From assembly GCA_037349315.1 (NCBI GenBank), contig JBAIAC010000003.1:9548501-9612500 (forward strand): a stretch of DNA of 64,000 bases, read 5' to 3'. Of the stretch, positions 14,015 to 25,380 are shown one piece after another. The DNA is from Chelydra serpentina. Taxonomy: Eukaryota; Chordata; Testudines; Chelydridae. A program made the position numbers and the translations under genes. The notes beneath the pieces were generated by a model, which worked only from the letters and a program-made list of their open reading frames with translations, did no database searches and was not told the DNA's origin. Within the stretch, counting starts at the first letter, position 1. Every line of letters starts with the position of its first letter.

Positions 14015-14844
14015 TGTGGTGGGGCAAGTGCCCCACCCCCTGCAAGATTGGGCTAAGAGAGGCCAGAGAGGATGTGCAAGGTGGCAGCCAATCAGGGAGG
14101 GCCTGTTAGGGAGCCAATTGGGGCCCAGATTGGAGACAGCCAATCAGGGCCAGGCTCAGCTCTATAAAAAGGCTGCTCAGGAGAGGAGCAGTGAGTTTGT
14201 CCCAGGCCCTCGACAGGGGAGGGTCAGTCTCCAGAGCTGAGAGACTAGCACCATGGACAGCGCAGTGCTGGGCAGGCTTGGGAAGCAGAAGGGAGCCGTA
14301 GCCTGCCAGGCTGCAGGCCCTGAAGGGAAGGGCCTAGCGGGTGCAAGGGGCCATAGGGGAAGTGGCCCAGGGAAGTGGACAGATGAGGGGAGCAAAGGAG
14401 GACAGCGAGGCTGCTGTCAGAGGGTCCCTCGGACAGGAACCAGAGTAGAGGGTGGGCCTGGGTCCCCCCCTTCCCCCCCGCCCCCCCTTTGCAGTACACC
14501 CAGCCATCGGCTGTAGTGAGCGGCCATCACAGACCACGCCAGATCCCTGACAGGAGGGATTAGACTTTGGGGGTGTGGTTGGACATGGTGGCTGGGGCGC
14601 AGAGAGACTGCTGATCAAACCCCCCTTCTCCCCGGAAGGGGATGTGGATGCACTAAGGGGCACTGCCGGAGGGCAGTGGTCCCGAAGAGGACGCCGCGGG
14701 CTGGAGAGCGACATGGGCTCAGATGCCAACTAAGGGCAAGACAACGAGCGGGGCACCACTAGGAGGGGGCTCTCCACTGGACTGAGCTAATTCCCGGAGA
14801 CAACCAGCAGGAGGCGCTGGGTGGTGAGTCCCGACCCCGTGACA
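14015..14844 (+). repeat. 3' LTR of compact LTR retrotransposon
   Basis: It begins TGTGGTGGGGCAAG and ends CCCCGTGACA, about 830 bp, and is highly similar to 12253-13075. It keeps the CCAAT boxes and the CTATAAAAAGG TATA box. Long minus-strand frames through both LTRs (for example 12580-13266 and 14334-14729) are Pro/Ser-rich antisense artefacts. Internal length between the LTRs is only 939 bp, so the element must have relied on proteins from an autonomous relative. Confidence 0.9.
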
Positions 14845-14869
14845 GGTCCTGTAATTAAAATTCCTGGCC

Positions 14870-15345
14870 TTGATCATTTGATTATAGCACAGACTCTGCC
14901 CCTGCCACCGGAAATAAATCCCTGAGACCTTTTGGTTAAGGATCTGACTTGAGTCTAATGTTTTATTTATTTGGACATCTGGTATTACTCGGGCCACACC
15001 ACATCGACCCCGCCAACCTGGAGGGAGGGCTTTGTAGGCACTGTGGCCACAGATGAAATACAAGCCGGGGGCCTCTAAGTAAAGGGTAAGGGTACTTCCT
15101 GCAATTCGATGGCACCAGCCCACCCTGATATCCCGGTTCTTAGAATTACCCAGTATTCGGTCCTGACACCTCCAATGGGACACATTTAAGTGTCCTAGGG
15201 CATGGGTATTGTTCAGGATGCCCCCACAGTAGGTAACAGCAAATAAGGTAGATATGAGACCTGTAAGTGTTCCCAGGTGTTTTGGGCAACCAGCAATCCT
15301 TTCAAGAGATGAATGGGGCAACAGAATGCCAGAGTGAACATCCAT
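14870..15345 (-). pseudogene. Endogenous retrovirus env remnant
   Basis: The minus-strand frame contains FICGHSAYKALPPGWRGRC followed by a V.P motif. This pattern (F.CG..AY..LP.GW.G.C) is found in the C-terminal surface-subunit region of gamma- and epsilon-like retroviral envelopes. Only part of the surface subunit is present; no fusion peptide or transmembrane subunit is visible before the LTR element at 14844 interrupts it. It lies downstream of a gag fragment on the same strand, with pol missing between them. Confidence 0.6.
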
Positions 15346-15625
15346 ATAGTATGCATGTGTTTCATTTATGGGGCCTAATGGGTGGAATGACGGAAGCCAT
15401 TGCCCCTGATAACGCAGGCTTGTTGATTTTACAATTAAAGCCCTTTGCAGAAGGCAAGGTGAGTTCTGGGCTTTTTTAGGAGTTTTTAAGGGGTAAAGGG
15501 TCCCATTTCTAATATCAAACTGAAGGGTTTGGTTACAGGCCTCAGGGGGCAGTTAACCCACTTCCCTCCCAGTTCCTTCAACATTCTCAAAGCAAAGGGG
15601 CGATTTAAATCCAATCCCAAGGATA

Positions 15626-15925
15626 TCAAAGAGAGGGACCCCCGCTTGCCGCCCAGGAATAATGCCAAATCTCAGACATCTTCCCATAGTTATCATACTG
15701 GTATTTCCCAACCCACACCCATTCAGTTATGCAATGGAGTTTAGTAAGTTGGAATGTCAAAGGAGCCGTACTCGGCCAATCAGTTCCCAGGGCTGGCCAA
15801 CCGTGAGTGCAAAGTTGTAAAAAGCGTTTCCTTAACATCCCTCTTTGAACACCTGGCAGTGGCCATTTACTTAACATATAATTAAAAGGACTATTTTTAG
15901 AGGGTTTGCTCTGAGATCCACCCAT
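15626..15925 (-). pseudogene. Endogenous retrovirus gag matrix remnant
   Basis: An in-frame methionine at 15925 starts MGGSQSK, which has the glycine-2 context of a myristoylated matrix protein. Downstream residues (KRFLQLCTHGWP, then TF..TKL) match the general pattern of gammaretrovirus-like matrix domains (..R..W...C...WP). The frame stops after about 100 residues and no capsid follows. It sits about 450 bases downstream of the LTR and primer site on the same strand, the normal leader length. Confidence 0.55.
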
Positions 15926-16351
15926 CTTTCTCTTGACACTCAAACAGAGAATTAAACAGAAAACAGAGGGAATTATGGTCTAATAATAATAAAAACAAAA
16001 ACTAGTACAGATTTTCCCTACTCACACTGACTGCTACAGGGGATGGGACAGAAGGATCTCAATTCGACCTCAGTGCTTCATCGCACGCTATGGCTTCCAC
16101 TCTGAGGAATTATGAATGAGAGGCTCAGTCCTGCCCACACACCCAACACCCAAGTGTATGAGACAGAAAATATTAACCAGTTAATCAAAACAGAACCAGA
16201 ACAGATAGTGTTTCCTTATCCTAATAGGACTCACCTTATCGGAGCACGAACCCCAGGGGCTGCGGTGAAGTCAGAAAGAGGGGCTAAGCACCCCGTTGGT
16301 GCCGTTCCTAGTTCGCCGCAGCCGTCCGGAGTCCAATGTCCGAGCTAGGAG

Positions 16352-16369
16352 GTCCCTTTGTGGTCGCCA
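16352..16369 (-). promoter_or_regulatory. Primer-binding site, tRNA-Arg type
   Basis: The plus strand reads GTCCCTTTGTGGTCGCCA, which is the 3' end of tRNA-Arg (GTCCCTTCGTGGTCG plus CCA) with one mismatch. The complement on the minus strand starts TGGCGACCAC, five bases after the LTR end. This fixes the orientation of the provirus as minus. Confidence 0.8.
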
Positions 16370-16374
16370 AAAAC

Positions 16375-16771
16375 TGTTACCAAAATATCGGGTCCACCTA
16401 GCTGAGAGCCAGTAACAGCCAGACAGGGATAAGGAAAGTGAGTTATTTTATTCTGCAGAAAAAGGAGAGTCTGCCTAGTGACAACTCTAATTTACACAGA
16501 TTATTACAGGTCTTTTATACACACTTAGACAAAGCCTTGGTCGTGTTAACATTTGATTGGAGGTTGCCAGACCTCGGATGTCTGCTATCTGGTCAGTAAA
16601 AACTGGTCTAAGAGTAATTTTTATGCTAGGATAGCTCTTTTGTAAGAGTTCAGGGTCTTGCGTAGGCGAGGCATCTACTTCCCCCTAGTGGCCTGTGGTT
16701 GCCATAGCTGCTGGTTGTTAAGGGGGTTCATTGCACCTTATGACTTTCACAGTCATAACATTTCGGTAACA
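16375..16771 (-). repeat. Retroviral LTR (5' LTR of minus-strand remnant)
   Basis: The 397 bp unit has terminal inverted sequences TGTTACCAAAATAT and ATTTCGGTAACA, with the TG...CA ends of an LTR. The primer site adjoins its lower-coordinate end, so this is the 5' LTR of a minus-strand element. The second LTR is not in the window: the body is cut off at 14844. Confidence 0.82.
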
Positions 16772-17375
16772 TTAGGGAGGTGTAAACTTTTCCCACACAT
16801 CTGAACAGTTAACTCTGAAATATAGTGATGAAAAGTAAAGCCACCAGTAACCATTTCAGTGTTGATCATCTCCGTAAACACATCCAGTTATTCTGTTGCA
16901 ATGAGCATAATTTGAATAGAATAACAACCATTCCTACCAGCTTCCTCCTGCCCCTTCTTATCCCAGCTCCTGGGCAGAAGGAGTGCTTTAACCATTGGTT
17001 AAGTACTTTAACCATTTTTTTTAAAAGTGGTTTTTAATATAAGGAAGGTTACAAACAACTAGAAAAGGTTTGTGGTGCATGAATCCTGAATCACACCCTC
17101 AGAGGTTACCTTGCCTCTCTGGTAAATCAAATCACTCACCTTTTATGTGCATGCACAAATTGTATATTTGCACATTGAAATGGTTAGGCAGCTAAATTAC
17201 CATTTGTGAATGCTTACTGTGCTCATGTATTCATGGTTACTGTATATGAAAATTAAAGCATCTAGTACTGCACATGTTTGTGCACAGGGACCTCTATCCT
17301 CCCTTTCTGGAAACGTAACCCTTTATATTAGGGAAAGCATGTTTTCCCCAGAAGTTTAATAAACAAAGACAATGA
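16772..17375. other. No recognisable gene
   Basis: AT-rich sequence without supported features. If the TRIM pseudogene above extended downstream on the minus strand, its coiled-coil exons would lie here, but I could not identify any. Confidence 0.45.
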
Positions 17376-17781
17376 ATGTTCCCTACCCTGGACAGCCTCC
17401 TCCATAGGAACCACAGTGTGAGCCCGGTGAGCCAGGGACTCTCTGCAGATCACACAGATCAAGGTTTGGTTATTTTGACAGAAGAGTTTGAGAGGCTCCT
17501 GGTGTTTCTCACATTTGCTTATTCTTCCAGGTTCTTCCTCTTTGTAATCCTATTGATTCCACAATATTCTTCAGTTCCCTGTTTGGCCTTAAGCTTCTGT
17601 TTCGGAACCTCTTTTTGCACTGACAGGTGCTGTCTACATCTTCTCCCTCGCAGTGCTGAGCGATACATTGTTTGCAGAAGCTGTGTCAACACTCAGTAGT
17701 GACAGGGTCTTGAAATAAATCTGAACAGATGAAACAAGTAACTTCAGCTTCAGTGGTTTTTACAGGATCTGCAGCTGCCAT
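17376..17781 (-). pseudogene. TRIM-family RING and B-box exon, broken
   Basis: On the minus strand an ATG at 17781 starts MAAADPVKTTEAEVTC. A RING finger follows: C-x2-C (CFIC), DPVTTEC, HSFC-x2-C, HC and C-x-C. The glycine of the usual 'CGH' is a TGA stop (17688-17686), and the second-last RING cysteine pair is C-x-C in place of C-x2-C. A frameshift near 17510 moves to a B-box frame: C-E-KH...LKLFC...LICVIC...[12 protein letters not shown]. Intact TRIM proteins of this kind are E3 ubiquitin ligases, many in antiviral or regulatory roles. This copy is dead. The PRY-SPRY exon at 25.4 kb is upstream of it on this strand, so the two cannot be one collinear gene. Confidence 0.83.
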
Positions 17782-19788
17782 CGTTCTTTTTAAGAGAGGA
17801 CAAACAAATTCCTTGTCACTTCATATACCCCCCGATGCGTTCATCTCACAGCAGAAAGGAGCCTCGCTCCCCAGAAAGGTCCTTGCTACATTTGTATTGG
17901 TCTTGTTCCAGGAAGCTACTCCTTAGAGATTGAACAAACCTGTGTTCGTTAGCAACACTGATGAACTTATCCCCACGTCACTGAGAGCACGGCCCCTCTG
18001 AGAAAATGGGAGGGACACAGTGGCCCCATCTGTACTAGGGAAATGACCCGTTTTTGACAGTAGTTGTCAACAACTATCCCTGAACTGGTGTTGAAAAGGG
18101 CCTGGCTGCCTGTGTAGACAAGGTACAAACCATTTTCAACAATGGTCCAGAAAGTGTGGTGACGTCCATTCACACTAAACTACAGGCTCTGTTCTGAGGT
18201 CCAACACAGCTGTGAAACATTGTCAGAGCTGCTGTTTTTCTTCCCTGCAGTGCTTCAGCACACCCACAATAACCAGCCTGAAGAGAACGAAATGAAGCCG
18301 TGTGAAGTGAAAACCTCAAACACTGCAAGCCCAGGGTCTGAAATGCTCCATCAGAGGCCCCTAGAGACACAGGGTGTTCACGTACAAAAACCTTTGTCAA
18401 TGTGGAGTTGGGGCCTCCAGGTCTGTGTGGGGCATGTGGACTTAGTACCTCAGACACAACTAGTAGAAAGCAGGAAATGCTCAGCTACGGGTCACTCCAC
18501 AACTTGCCCCAATAAATGTTAATGTGATGAGAAAAAAAACTAACCACAGACTGGTGAAAACCAGGAAAGGCCCAGTGACAGGTGCTGTTTCACACCCAGC
18601 ACAACCACATGACGTTTGCTCTGCTACCTCGCTTCCCCCACCACTCATCTCTTTGGTATCTTCCTTATCTGGAGTGTCCCCAGCTGCCCTGGTGTCTCTT
18701 CTCAACCCTTTGATTTCCTCTCCCCAGAGGGACCTTTCCTGCCTTGGAAACCTCACTGGAGCTGGCCATTTCATTTATTTATATATTTATGTTTCCACCC
18801 AAAAAAGAGAGAGAACTTTTTGTTGAAATGCTGAACACATTTTTGTTTTTCACTAAGTGCTTTCTGTGTTCCAATGAGACAGCAAATATTTCTGAGGAAA
18901 GCACTTGCTGTATAGACTTCTTTTGGTCAAAAACCCAATTTGATGGAAAGATTTTGACCAGCCCTGCTTCCTCCTTCCTTCCTCTGGTTCCGTTCAGTGG
19001 CGCTGGAACCAGGAGGCCGGGGGGCTTTAGCCCTCCTATTTTTTTAAAGTGGATGGGCCTCTCTTGTTCACTTTTCACCAGGGTGGACTCTGCCTCATTC
19101 CCCTCCTCTTTCTTCCCTATAGGCCCCACCCCCTGGCCATGCCAATATGGAGCTCTGTGGATCCTTTACCTGCCCGTGGTGCAGAGTGTGGCTGAGAGTA
19201 GCCCCTGGCCTGTGTCCCTGCCCGGCAAAGGGCAGGTGGAGGTGGAGAGTCTGCGACTCCACGCGGGCTCCCCACAGCTGTCCGCATGGTTCACCCTGAC
19301 CTGGCACAGGCCAGGAGGGGGCCTCAGAGCCCAGCCATGGTAATAGCTGCCCTGGGAGGGGAACCCTGGGTGCAGGGACATGGGCAGGGATTTGCTTTTG
19401 GCCTCACCCCACCCTGGGCTGGTGTGGGGGCGGTGAGTGGCTCCCCAGCCTCACTCCAGCTTCCAGCTTGGCTGGGGTGGGGTCTCTGGGGAAGAAGAGG
19501 GGTGGGGCCTCGGGGTGGGACTCCTGGTACTCTCCTCTTTTGGAAAGGCTCCAAGGCCCTTGGTTCCATCCCCCACTTGAGACTTTCCCACCATCCCTAG
19601 GGTCTGTCTCTCAGTGCTCTCCTCCCCCACTCAGAGTCCTCTTCCCCTTGTGATCTCAGCCTTTTCCTGACTTCCCCCCCCCCAGGAGCCCCCTTGTGAC
19701 TCTGCTTTCAGCCCTACAGCTCCTCACAGCTTGCACTGGAGCTCTCAGGGCTACCAGGGCCCCTGCTGCAGTGTGGGGAGCCCAGACC
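17782..19788. other. No recognisable gene
   Basis: About 2 kb without a supportable gene. Short frames occur on both strands (the longest is 18744-19343 plus, 199 codons), but they overlap each other and carry no domain pattern. The composition becomes GC-rich from about 19000. Confidence 0.45.
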
Positions 19789-20428
19789 TGGAAAAATCAT
19801 GGAACAGGTCCTCAAGGAATCAATTCTGAACCACTTAAAGGAGAGGAAAGTGATCAGGAACAGTCAGCATGGATTCACCAAGGGCAAGTCATGCCTGACT
19901 AACCTAATTGCCTTCTATGATGAGATAACTGGCTCTGCGGATGAGGGGAAAGCAGTGGATGTGCTATTTCATGACTTTAGCAAAGCTTTTGATACAGACT
20001 CCCACAGTATTCTTGCCAGCAAGTTAAAGAAGTATGGGCTGAATGAATGGACAGTAAGGTGGATAGAAAACTGGCTAGATGGTCGGGCTCAACGGGTAGT
20101 GATCAATGGCTCCATGTCTAGTTAGCAGCCGGTATCAAGTGGAGTGCCCCAAGGGTCGGTGCTGGGGCCGGTTTTGTTCAATATCTTCATCAACGATCTG
20201 GAGGATGGCGTGGACTGCACCCTTAGCAAGTTTGCAGATGACACTAAACTGGGAGGAGTGCTTGATACGCTGGAGGATAGGGATAGGATACAGAGGGACC
20301 TAGACAAATTAGAGGATTGGGCCAAAAGAAATCTGATGAGGTTCAACAAGGACAAGTGCAGAGTCCTGCACTTAGGACGGAAGAATCCCATGCACTGCTA
20401 CAGACTAGGGACCAAAGGACCAAATTAG
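19789..20428 (+). pseudogene. CR1 LINE RT fragment, plus copy
   Basis: It encodes the central CR1 reverse transcriptase: [49 protein letters not shown] and [13 protein letters not shown]. The FADD catalytic pair is intact. A TAG stop follows NGSMSS near 20124, and FHDFSKAF replaces the usual YLDFSKAF. It lacks endonuclease and C-terminal sequence. Its reverse complement, as a separate copy, lies at about 21030-21660. Confidence 0.87.
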
Positions 20429-20596
20429 GAAGGCCAAATCACACTTGGAGTTGCAGATAGCCGGAGATGTTAGGAGTAACAAGAAGGGTTTCTACAGGTA
20501 TGTTAGCAACAAGAAGAAAATCAAGGAAAGTGTGGGCCCCTTACTGAATGGGGGAGGCGACCTAGTGACAGAGGATGTGAAAAAAGCTAATGTACT
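20429..20596 (+). mobile_element. Out-of-order CR1 segment
   Basis: The plus strand encodes [27 protein letters not shown] and [16 protein letters not shown]. In an intact CR1 this lies upstream of the RT, yet here it follows the RT fragment. The equivalent minus-strand segment is at about 22037-22165. It indicates a rearranged or composite insertion. Confidence 0.75.
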
Positions 20597-22165
20597 TAAT
20601 TTGTACTAATGTACTCAGCCAAGCTCCATCCTCTTTGGAACCCCCCTTCCAGTAGTTGAGGGCTGATATCAAATCCCCCCTCACTCTTCTCTTCTGCAGA
20701 CTAAATAGGACCAGTTCCCTCAGCTCCTTCTCCTTATAAGTCATATGCACCAGCCCCTTAATCATTTTCATTGCCCTCCGCTGGACTCCCTCCAATTTGT
20801 CCACCTCCTTTCTGTAATTGGCAGGGGAGTGGGGGAACTGGACACAGTACTCCGGAAATGGCCTCACCAATGCTGAATAGAGGGGAATTATCACTTCCCT
20901 TGATCTCCTGGCAATACTCCTATGAATGCAGCCCAATATGCCGTTAGCCTTCTTGGCAACAAGAGCACACTGCTGACTCGTATCCAGCTTCTCATCCACT
21001 GTAATCCCCAGGTCCTTTTCTGCAGAACTGCTGCTTTGTCAGTCGGTCCCCAGCCTATAGCAGTGCATGGGATTCTTCCATCGTAAGTGCAGGACCCTGC
21101 GCTTGTCCTTGTTGAACCTCAGCAGATTTCTTTTGGCCTAATCTTCCAATTTGTCTAGGTCCCTCTGTATCCTATCCCTACCCTCCAGTATATCTAACTC
21201 TCCCCGCAACTTAGTGTTATCTGCAAAATTGCAGAGGGTTCAATTCATCACATCATACAGATCATTAATGAAGATGTTGAACAAAACCGGCCCCAGGACC
21301 AACCCTTGGGGCACTCAGCTTGATACCAGCTGCCAACTAGACATTGAGCCATTGATCACTACCCGTTGAGCCCGACGATCTAGCCAGCTTTCTATCCACC
21401 TTATAGTCCATTCATCCAATCCATACTTCTTTAACTTGCTGGCAAGAATACTGTAGGAGACCATATCAAAAGTTTTGCTAAAGTCAAGATATATCACATC
21501 CACCGCTTTCCCTATATCCATAGAGCCAGTTATCTCATCATAGAAGGCAATCAGGTTGGTCAGGCATGACTTTCCCTTGGTGAATCCATGTTGACTGTTC
21601 CTGATCACCTTCCTCTCCTCCAAGTGCTTCAAAATGGATTCCTTGAGGACCTGCTCCATGATTTTGCCAGCAACTGAAGTTAGGCTGACCAGTCTGTAGT
21701 TCCCTTCTTCCCTTTTTTAAAGATGGGCACTATATTTGTCTTTTTTCCAATCATCCGGGACCTCCCCAGATAGCCATGAGTTTTCAAAGATAACGGCCAA
21801 TGGCTCTGCAAATACATCAGCCAACTTTCTCAGCACCCTCAGATGCATTAGATCTGGACCCATGGCCTTGTGCACGTCCAGCTTTACTAAAAAGTCCTTA
21901 ACCTGTTCTTTCATCACTGAGGGCTGCTCACCTCCTCCCCCATACTGTTTTGCCCAGGACAGCAGTCTGGGAACTGACCTTGTCTGTGAAGACTGAGGCA
22001 AAAAAAGCATTGAGTACTTCAGCTTTTTCCACATCATCGGTCACTATGTTGCCTCCCCCATTCAGTTTGGGTCCCACACTTCCCCTGACCTCCTTCTTGT
22101 TGCTCACATACCTGTAGAAGCCCTTCTTGTTACCCTTCACATCCCTGGCTAGCTGCATCTCCAAT
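20597..22165 (-). pseudogene. CR1 LINE, minus copy, from pre-RT to C-terminal region
   Basis: On the minus strand the order is normal: pre-RT segment ([13 protein letters not shown] at about 22130), finger region (22037-21717), RT (21659-21315: [19 protein letters not shown]), a broken palm (SGVPQG changed to a stop then VPQG), and the C-terminal domain (20999-20640: [27 protein letters not shown]). Several stops and frameshifts make it non-functional. The catalytic FADD is not retained in an open frame. Confidence 0.85.
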
Positions 22166-22369
22166 TGTGCTTGTAAATCTGTCTACTGATGGTCCAAAAC
22201 CCAGAATTGCTAAATCTAAATCTGAAAACATTTGCACCTTGGATTAAAAAAAGGCTTGAATTGGAAGCAGCCCTATCTTTGGTTTTGGAATTGCCAAACC
22301 AAAGCTTGAATGAGAAGCCTTTGCAAAACCAAATTGAAAACATGGTCTCCTTAGCCCATCTCTAGCCAG

Positions 22370-23165
22370 CAGTGATCAGAAAGAGATCTTGAAGTCATTG
22401 GAGTCACTGTGGATTGTTCTCTGAAATCATCCACTCATTGTGCAATGGCAGTAAAAAAAGCAAACAGAATGTTTGGAAACATCAAGAAAGGGATAGATAA
22501 TAAGACAGATAATATCATACAGCCTCTATATAAATCCATGGTATGCCCACACCTTGAATACTGGATGCAGAAGTGGTCGCCCCATCTCAAAAAGGATATA
22601 TTGGCATAGGAAAAGGTTCAGAAAAGGTCAACAAAAATGATTAGGGGTATAGAACAGCTTCCATCTGAGGAAAGATTAATAAGACTGGAACTTTTCAGCT
22701 TGGAAAAGAGGTGACCAAGGGCGGTGGGGATATGATAGAGGTCTATAAAATCATGAGTGGTATAGAGAAAGTAAATAAGGAAGCATTATTTACTCCTTCT
22801 CATAATACAAGAACAAAGGGCCACCACATGAAATTAATAGGTAGCAGGTTTAAAACAAACACATGAAAGTATTTTTTCACACAACACATTGTCAACCTCT
22901 GGAACTCCTTGCCAGAGGGTGTTGTGAAGGCCAATACTATAATGGGGTTCAAAAGGGAGCTAGATAGATTCATGGAGGATAGGTCCATCAATGGCTATTA
23001 GCCAGGATGGGTAGGAATGGTGTCCCTAGCCGCTGTTTGACAGAAGCTGGGATTGGGTGACAGGGCATGGATCCCTTGATGATAATTGGCCACTGTTGGC
23101 AGACAGGATACTGGGCTAGATGGACCTTTGGTCTGACCCAGTATGGCCGTTCTTATGTTCTTAAC
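22370..23165 (+). mobile_element. CR1/L3-like LINE 3' end
   Basis: The plus strand encodes the LINE C-terminal region (CAMAVKKANRMFGNIKKGID, PLYKSMVCPHLEY) through to the 3' end. The last 40 bases contain GGGCTAGATGGACCTTTGG, TCTGACCCAGTATGGC and a terminal TTCTTATGTTCTTA, the usual end of this family. Stops at 22607 and 22714 break the frame. The fragments at 5920-6400 (minus) and 60480-63485 (plus) belong to the same or a close family. Confidence 0.82.
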
Positions 23166-24829
23166 TGCTTAAGTTAGCCAGTGGGAGATGTCATGGGGTG
23201 GTGGGTGGGCAGGAGACATCCTAAGTTCCACCACTCTGTTGGGGATAGGCACCTGAGTCTGGACTGTAGGGAGGTGCAAACAATACATGATTCTCAATTA
23301 TTATTCACATTTTCATGATTAAATTCTTCCTCCCAGCTCATAACTGAGCTCATTTGGCTAGTAATTGCTTTCAGCTTTATGAAATTGGCCATATTAAAAA
23401 TACCGTGTGTGTGTGCGCGTGTGCACGCATGCATTGAAATACACCCCTTTCACCTCCACAATGGAGTAAGGCTGAGGTGGAGATACTGTGATGACGAGGG
23501 CAGGAATTGGTTGCAGATCATAGTTGGAGGGGAGGGGCAGGTGGAGCAAACAGCCAATCACATCACTGGGTGTCTGTGCGCCCCCCCGCTACAAAATTTG
23601 CTTCTGTGTCTGCTCGCCCGGCTGGAGAGTTTCTCTGACTCAGGGGTTGGTTCCACCATGGAATATTTCTCTTGTCTGTATGACTTGGGGAGAGGTGTGC
23701 TGCCCGGATCCTAGTGCCCCAGGGGAATCACCCTTGCACATGGTGATTGTGGGCTAAAGAATGGTACCAGTTAGGCCCCCTCTTCCAAACCCCCATCCCT
23801 GCTCCAGCACCTGCTGAGGCTGTTTTTGTGCCATATAAACTGTGAATTTTCTGGGTTTGGGGGATTATTGCAACAGGCCTGTAATATCGTGTATCCTAAA
23901 TTAGTGGCCTGTTTTCTCAACCTTAGCTCCCTTTTAATAGAGTTTGTCTGGGATTAGCACATGGGTGTGTGAACACTTCCATTCCCAGCCACAATACATG
24001 AAAAAACAACAACATGTTGTGCACCCAGGGTGGTATGTTACAGGGGTAAAACTGTGACCTTCATGTAACTGATCCCTGGATTGGATTTTAAATAGTTTGT
24101 GACACCTCTGCCTTGAAATCATGAAGGAAATATCACTGGTTAGGAAAACTTGAAGAACCAGGCAGACTGTGCTTCAAACGCAGTGGCTCCTTTATTAGGA
24201 AAAGAGGAGGAAAAAAGGAATTGAATTAAGTTAATGAGGTTAAACCATATATGGTTACACTATGGACATGAGTGTCAACTTTTTGATACCAACATCACCC
24301 CTTTCCTGAGCAGAAGATTTCAGGGCTTTCGGGGTTGGCTTCCATTGAAGGAGAAATCAGTGACATGGAGTCTGTGTATTTTCTTAGGTTTAACTTGTTT
24401 ATTTGTTTAACTTATTTATTTACACTATAAATACCAGTCACTGAACAGAGGTCACAACCTGCTCCCAGGAAAACTCATGATCAGAAACCTTCTTGCTGTT
24501 TGTAACAGCTCCCCCACAAAGCAATGACATAACCAGTAACAGTGCAGCATTTCTTCAGAGATGGGGCATTTGCTCACATACAAAACCTAGAACAGTGTAT
24601 AACAGCGCCACCTGGTGACTCCCAGCGTAACAATCCAAGAAATGAAATAACCCGCGTTTTAAACAAGCTATATCATAAACCCAGACCGGAGCCTCATGCC
24701 CAGTTCCCTAAATGCCGCTGTAATCGGCAATCCCTTGATTTGAGGATGATCTCTACCATAGATTTACATAGGGGTCTTGAGATGACTCAGGAGTCCAATC
24801 CTAGAACCACAAATCCACCTGCAATGTGG
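23166..24829. other. No recognisable gene; short (TG)n tract
   Basis: A GT/GC alternating microsatellite lies at about 23405-23432. The rest shows no gene. Plus-strand frames at 23379-23757 overlap each other and have no domain pattern. Confidence 0.45.
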
Positions 24830-25125
24830 GAGGCTGTGAGCATGTCCACAGCACAGGCACTACAACAACATGGCTACACCACTGTAGCACCATAGAGTAG
24901 ATGCTCCCTACAGCAACAAAAGGGGTTTTCTGTCAATGTAGTTAATCCTCCTTGCTGAGCGACAGTAGCTAGGTGGGGTCAATAGCAATATTCTACTGTC
25001 AACATTGCTGCATCAACACCAGGGGTTAGGTCAGTTTAACTACAGCACTCAGGGATATTAATTTTTCACACTCTGAAGCACCATAACTATGTTAAACTAA
25101 CATTTAAGTGTAGACCTGGCTTCAG
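24830..25125. mobile_element. Diverged MITE with GTGTAGAC-type end
   Basis: It contains GTAGTTAATCCTCCTTGCTGAGCGACAGTAGCTAGGT in fragments, then GGGGTTAGGTCAGTTTAACTAC, a short inverted repeat (GCACTCAGGGATATTAATTT versus TTCACACTCTGAAGC), and it ends near TTTAAGTGTAGACCTGGC. This matches the layout of abundant turtle MITEs, probably derived from Harbinger or a related DNA transposon. Boundaries are approximate. Confidence 0.55.
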
Positions 25126-25380
25126 TTGTGCTGACATTAAGGATGACACTAAATGTAACCAAGGTTTCCTGGCTATCTCCATAAATCTAAAAATCTTTTC
25201 TGCAAACAGTAACTAATTAGTTTGCATACACCCCTCTGCCTGTGTGAAAAGTAAAATATGAAGTTAGAGCTCAGATAACGACTGATGAGTTACATCCTGG
25301 AATAATAACTTGGTTTTTATGAATGATCAGTTGAAATGAGTATTTCTGTTCTAAAGTACTCTGTGGGTACAGTGAAATAT

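Noticed and set aside
18744..19343. 199-codon plus-strand frame
   Set aside because: Overlapped by several other frames on both strands, no domain pattern, GC-biased region.
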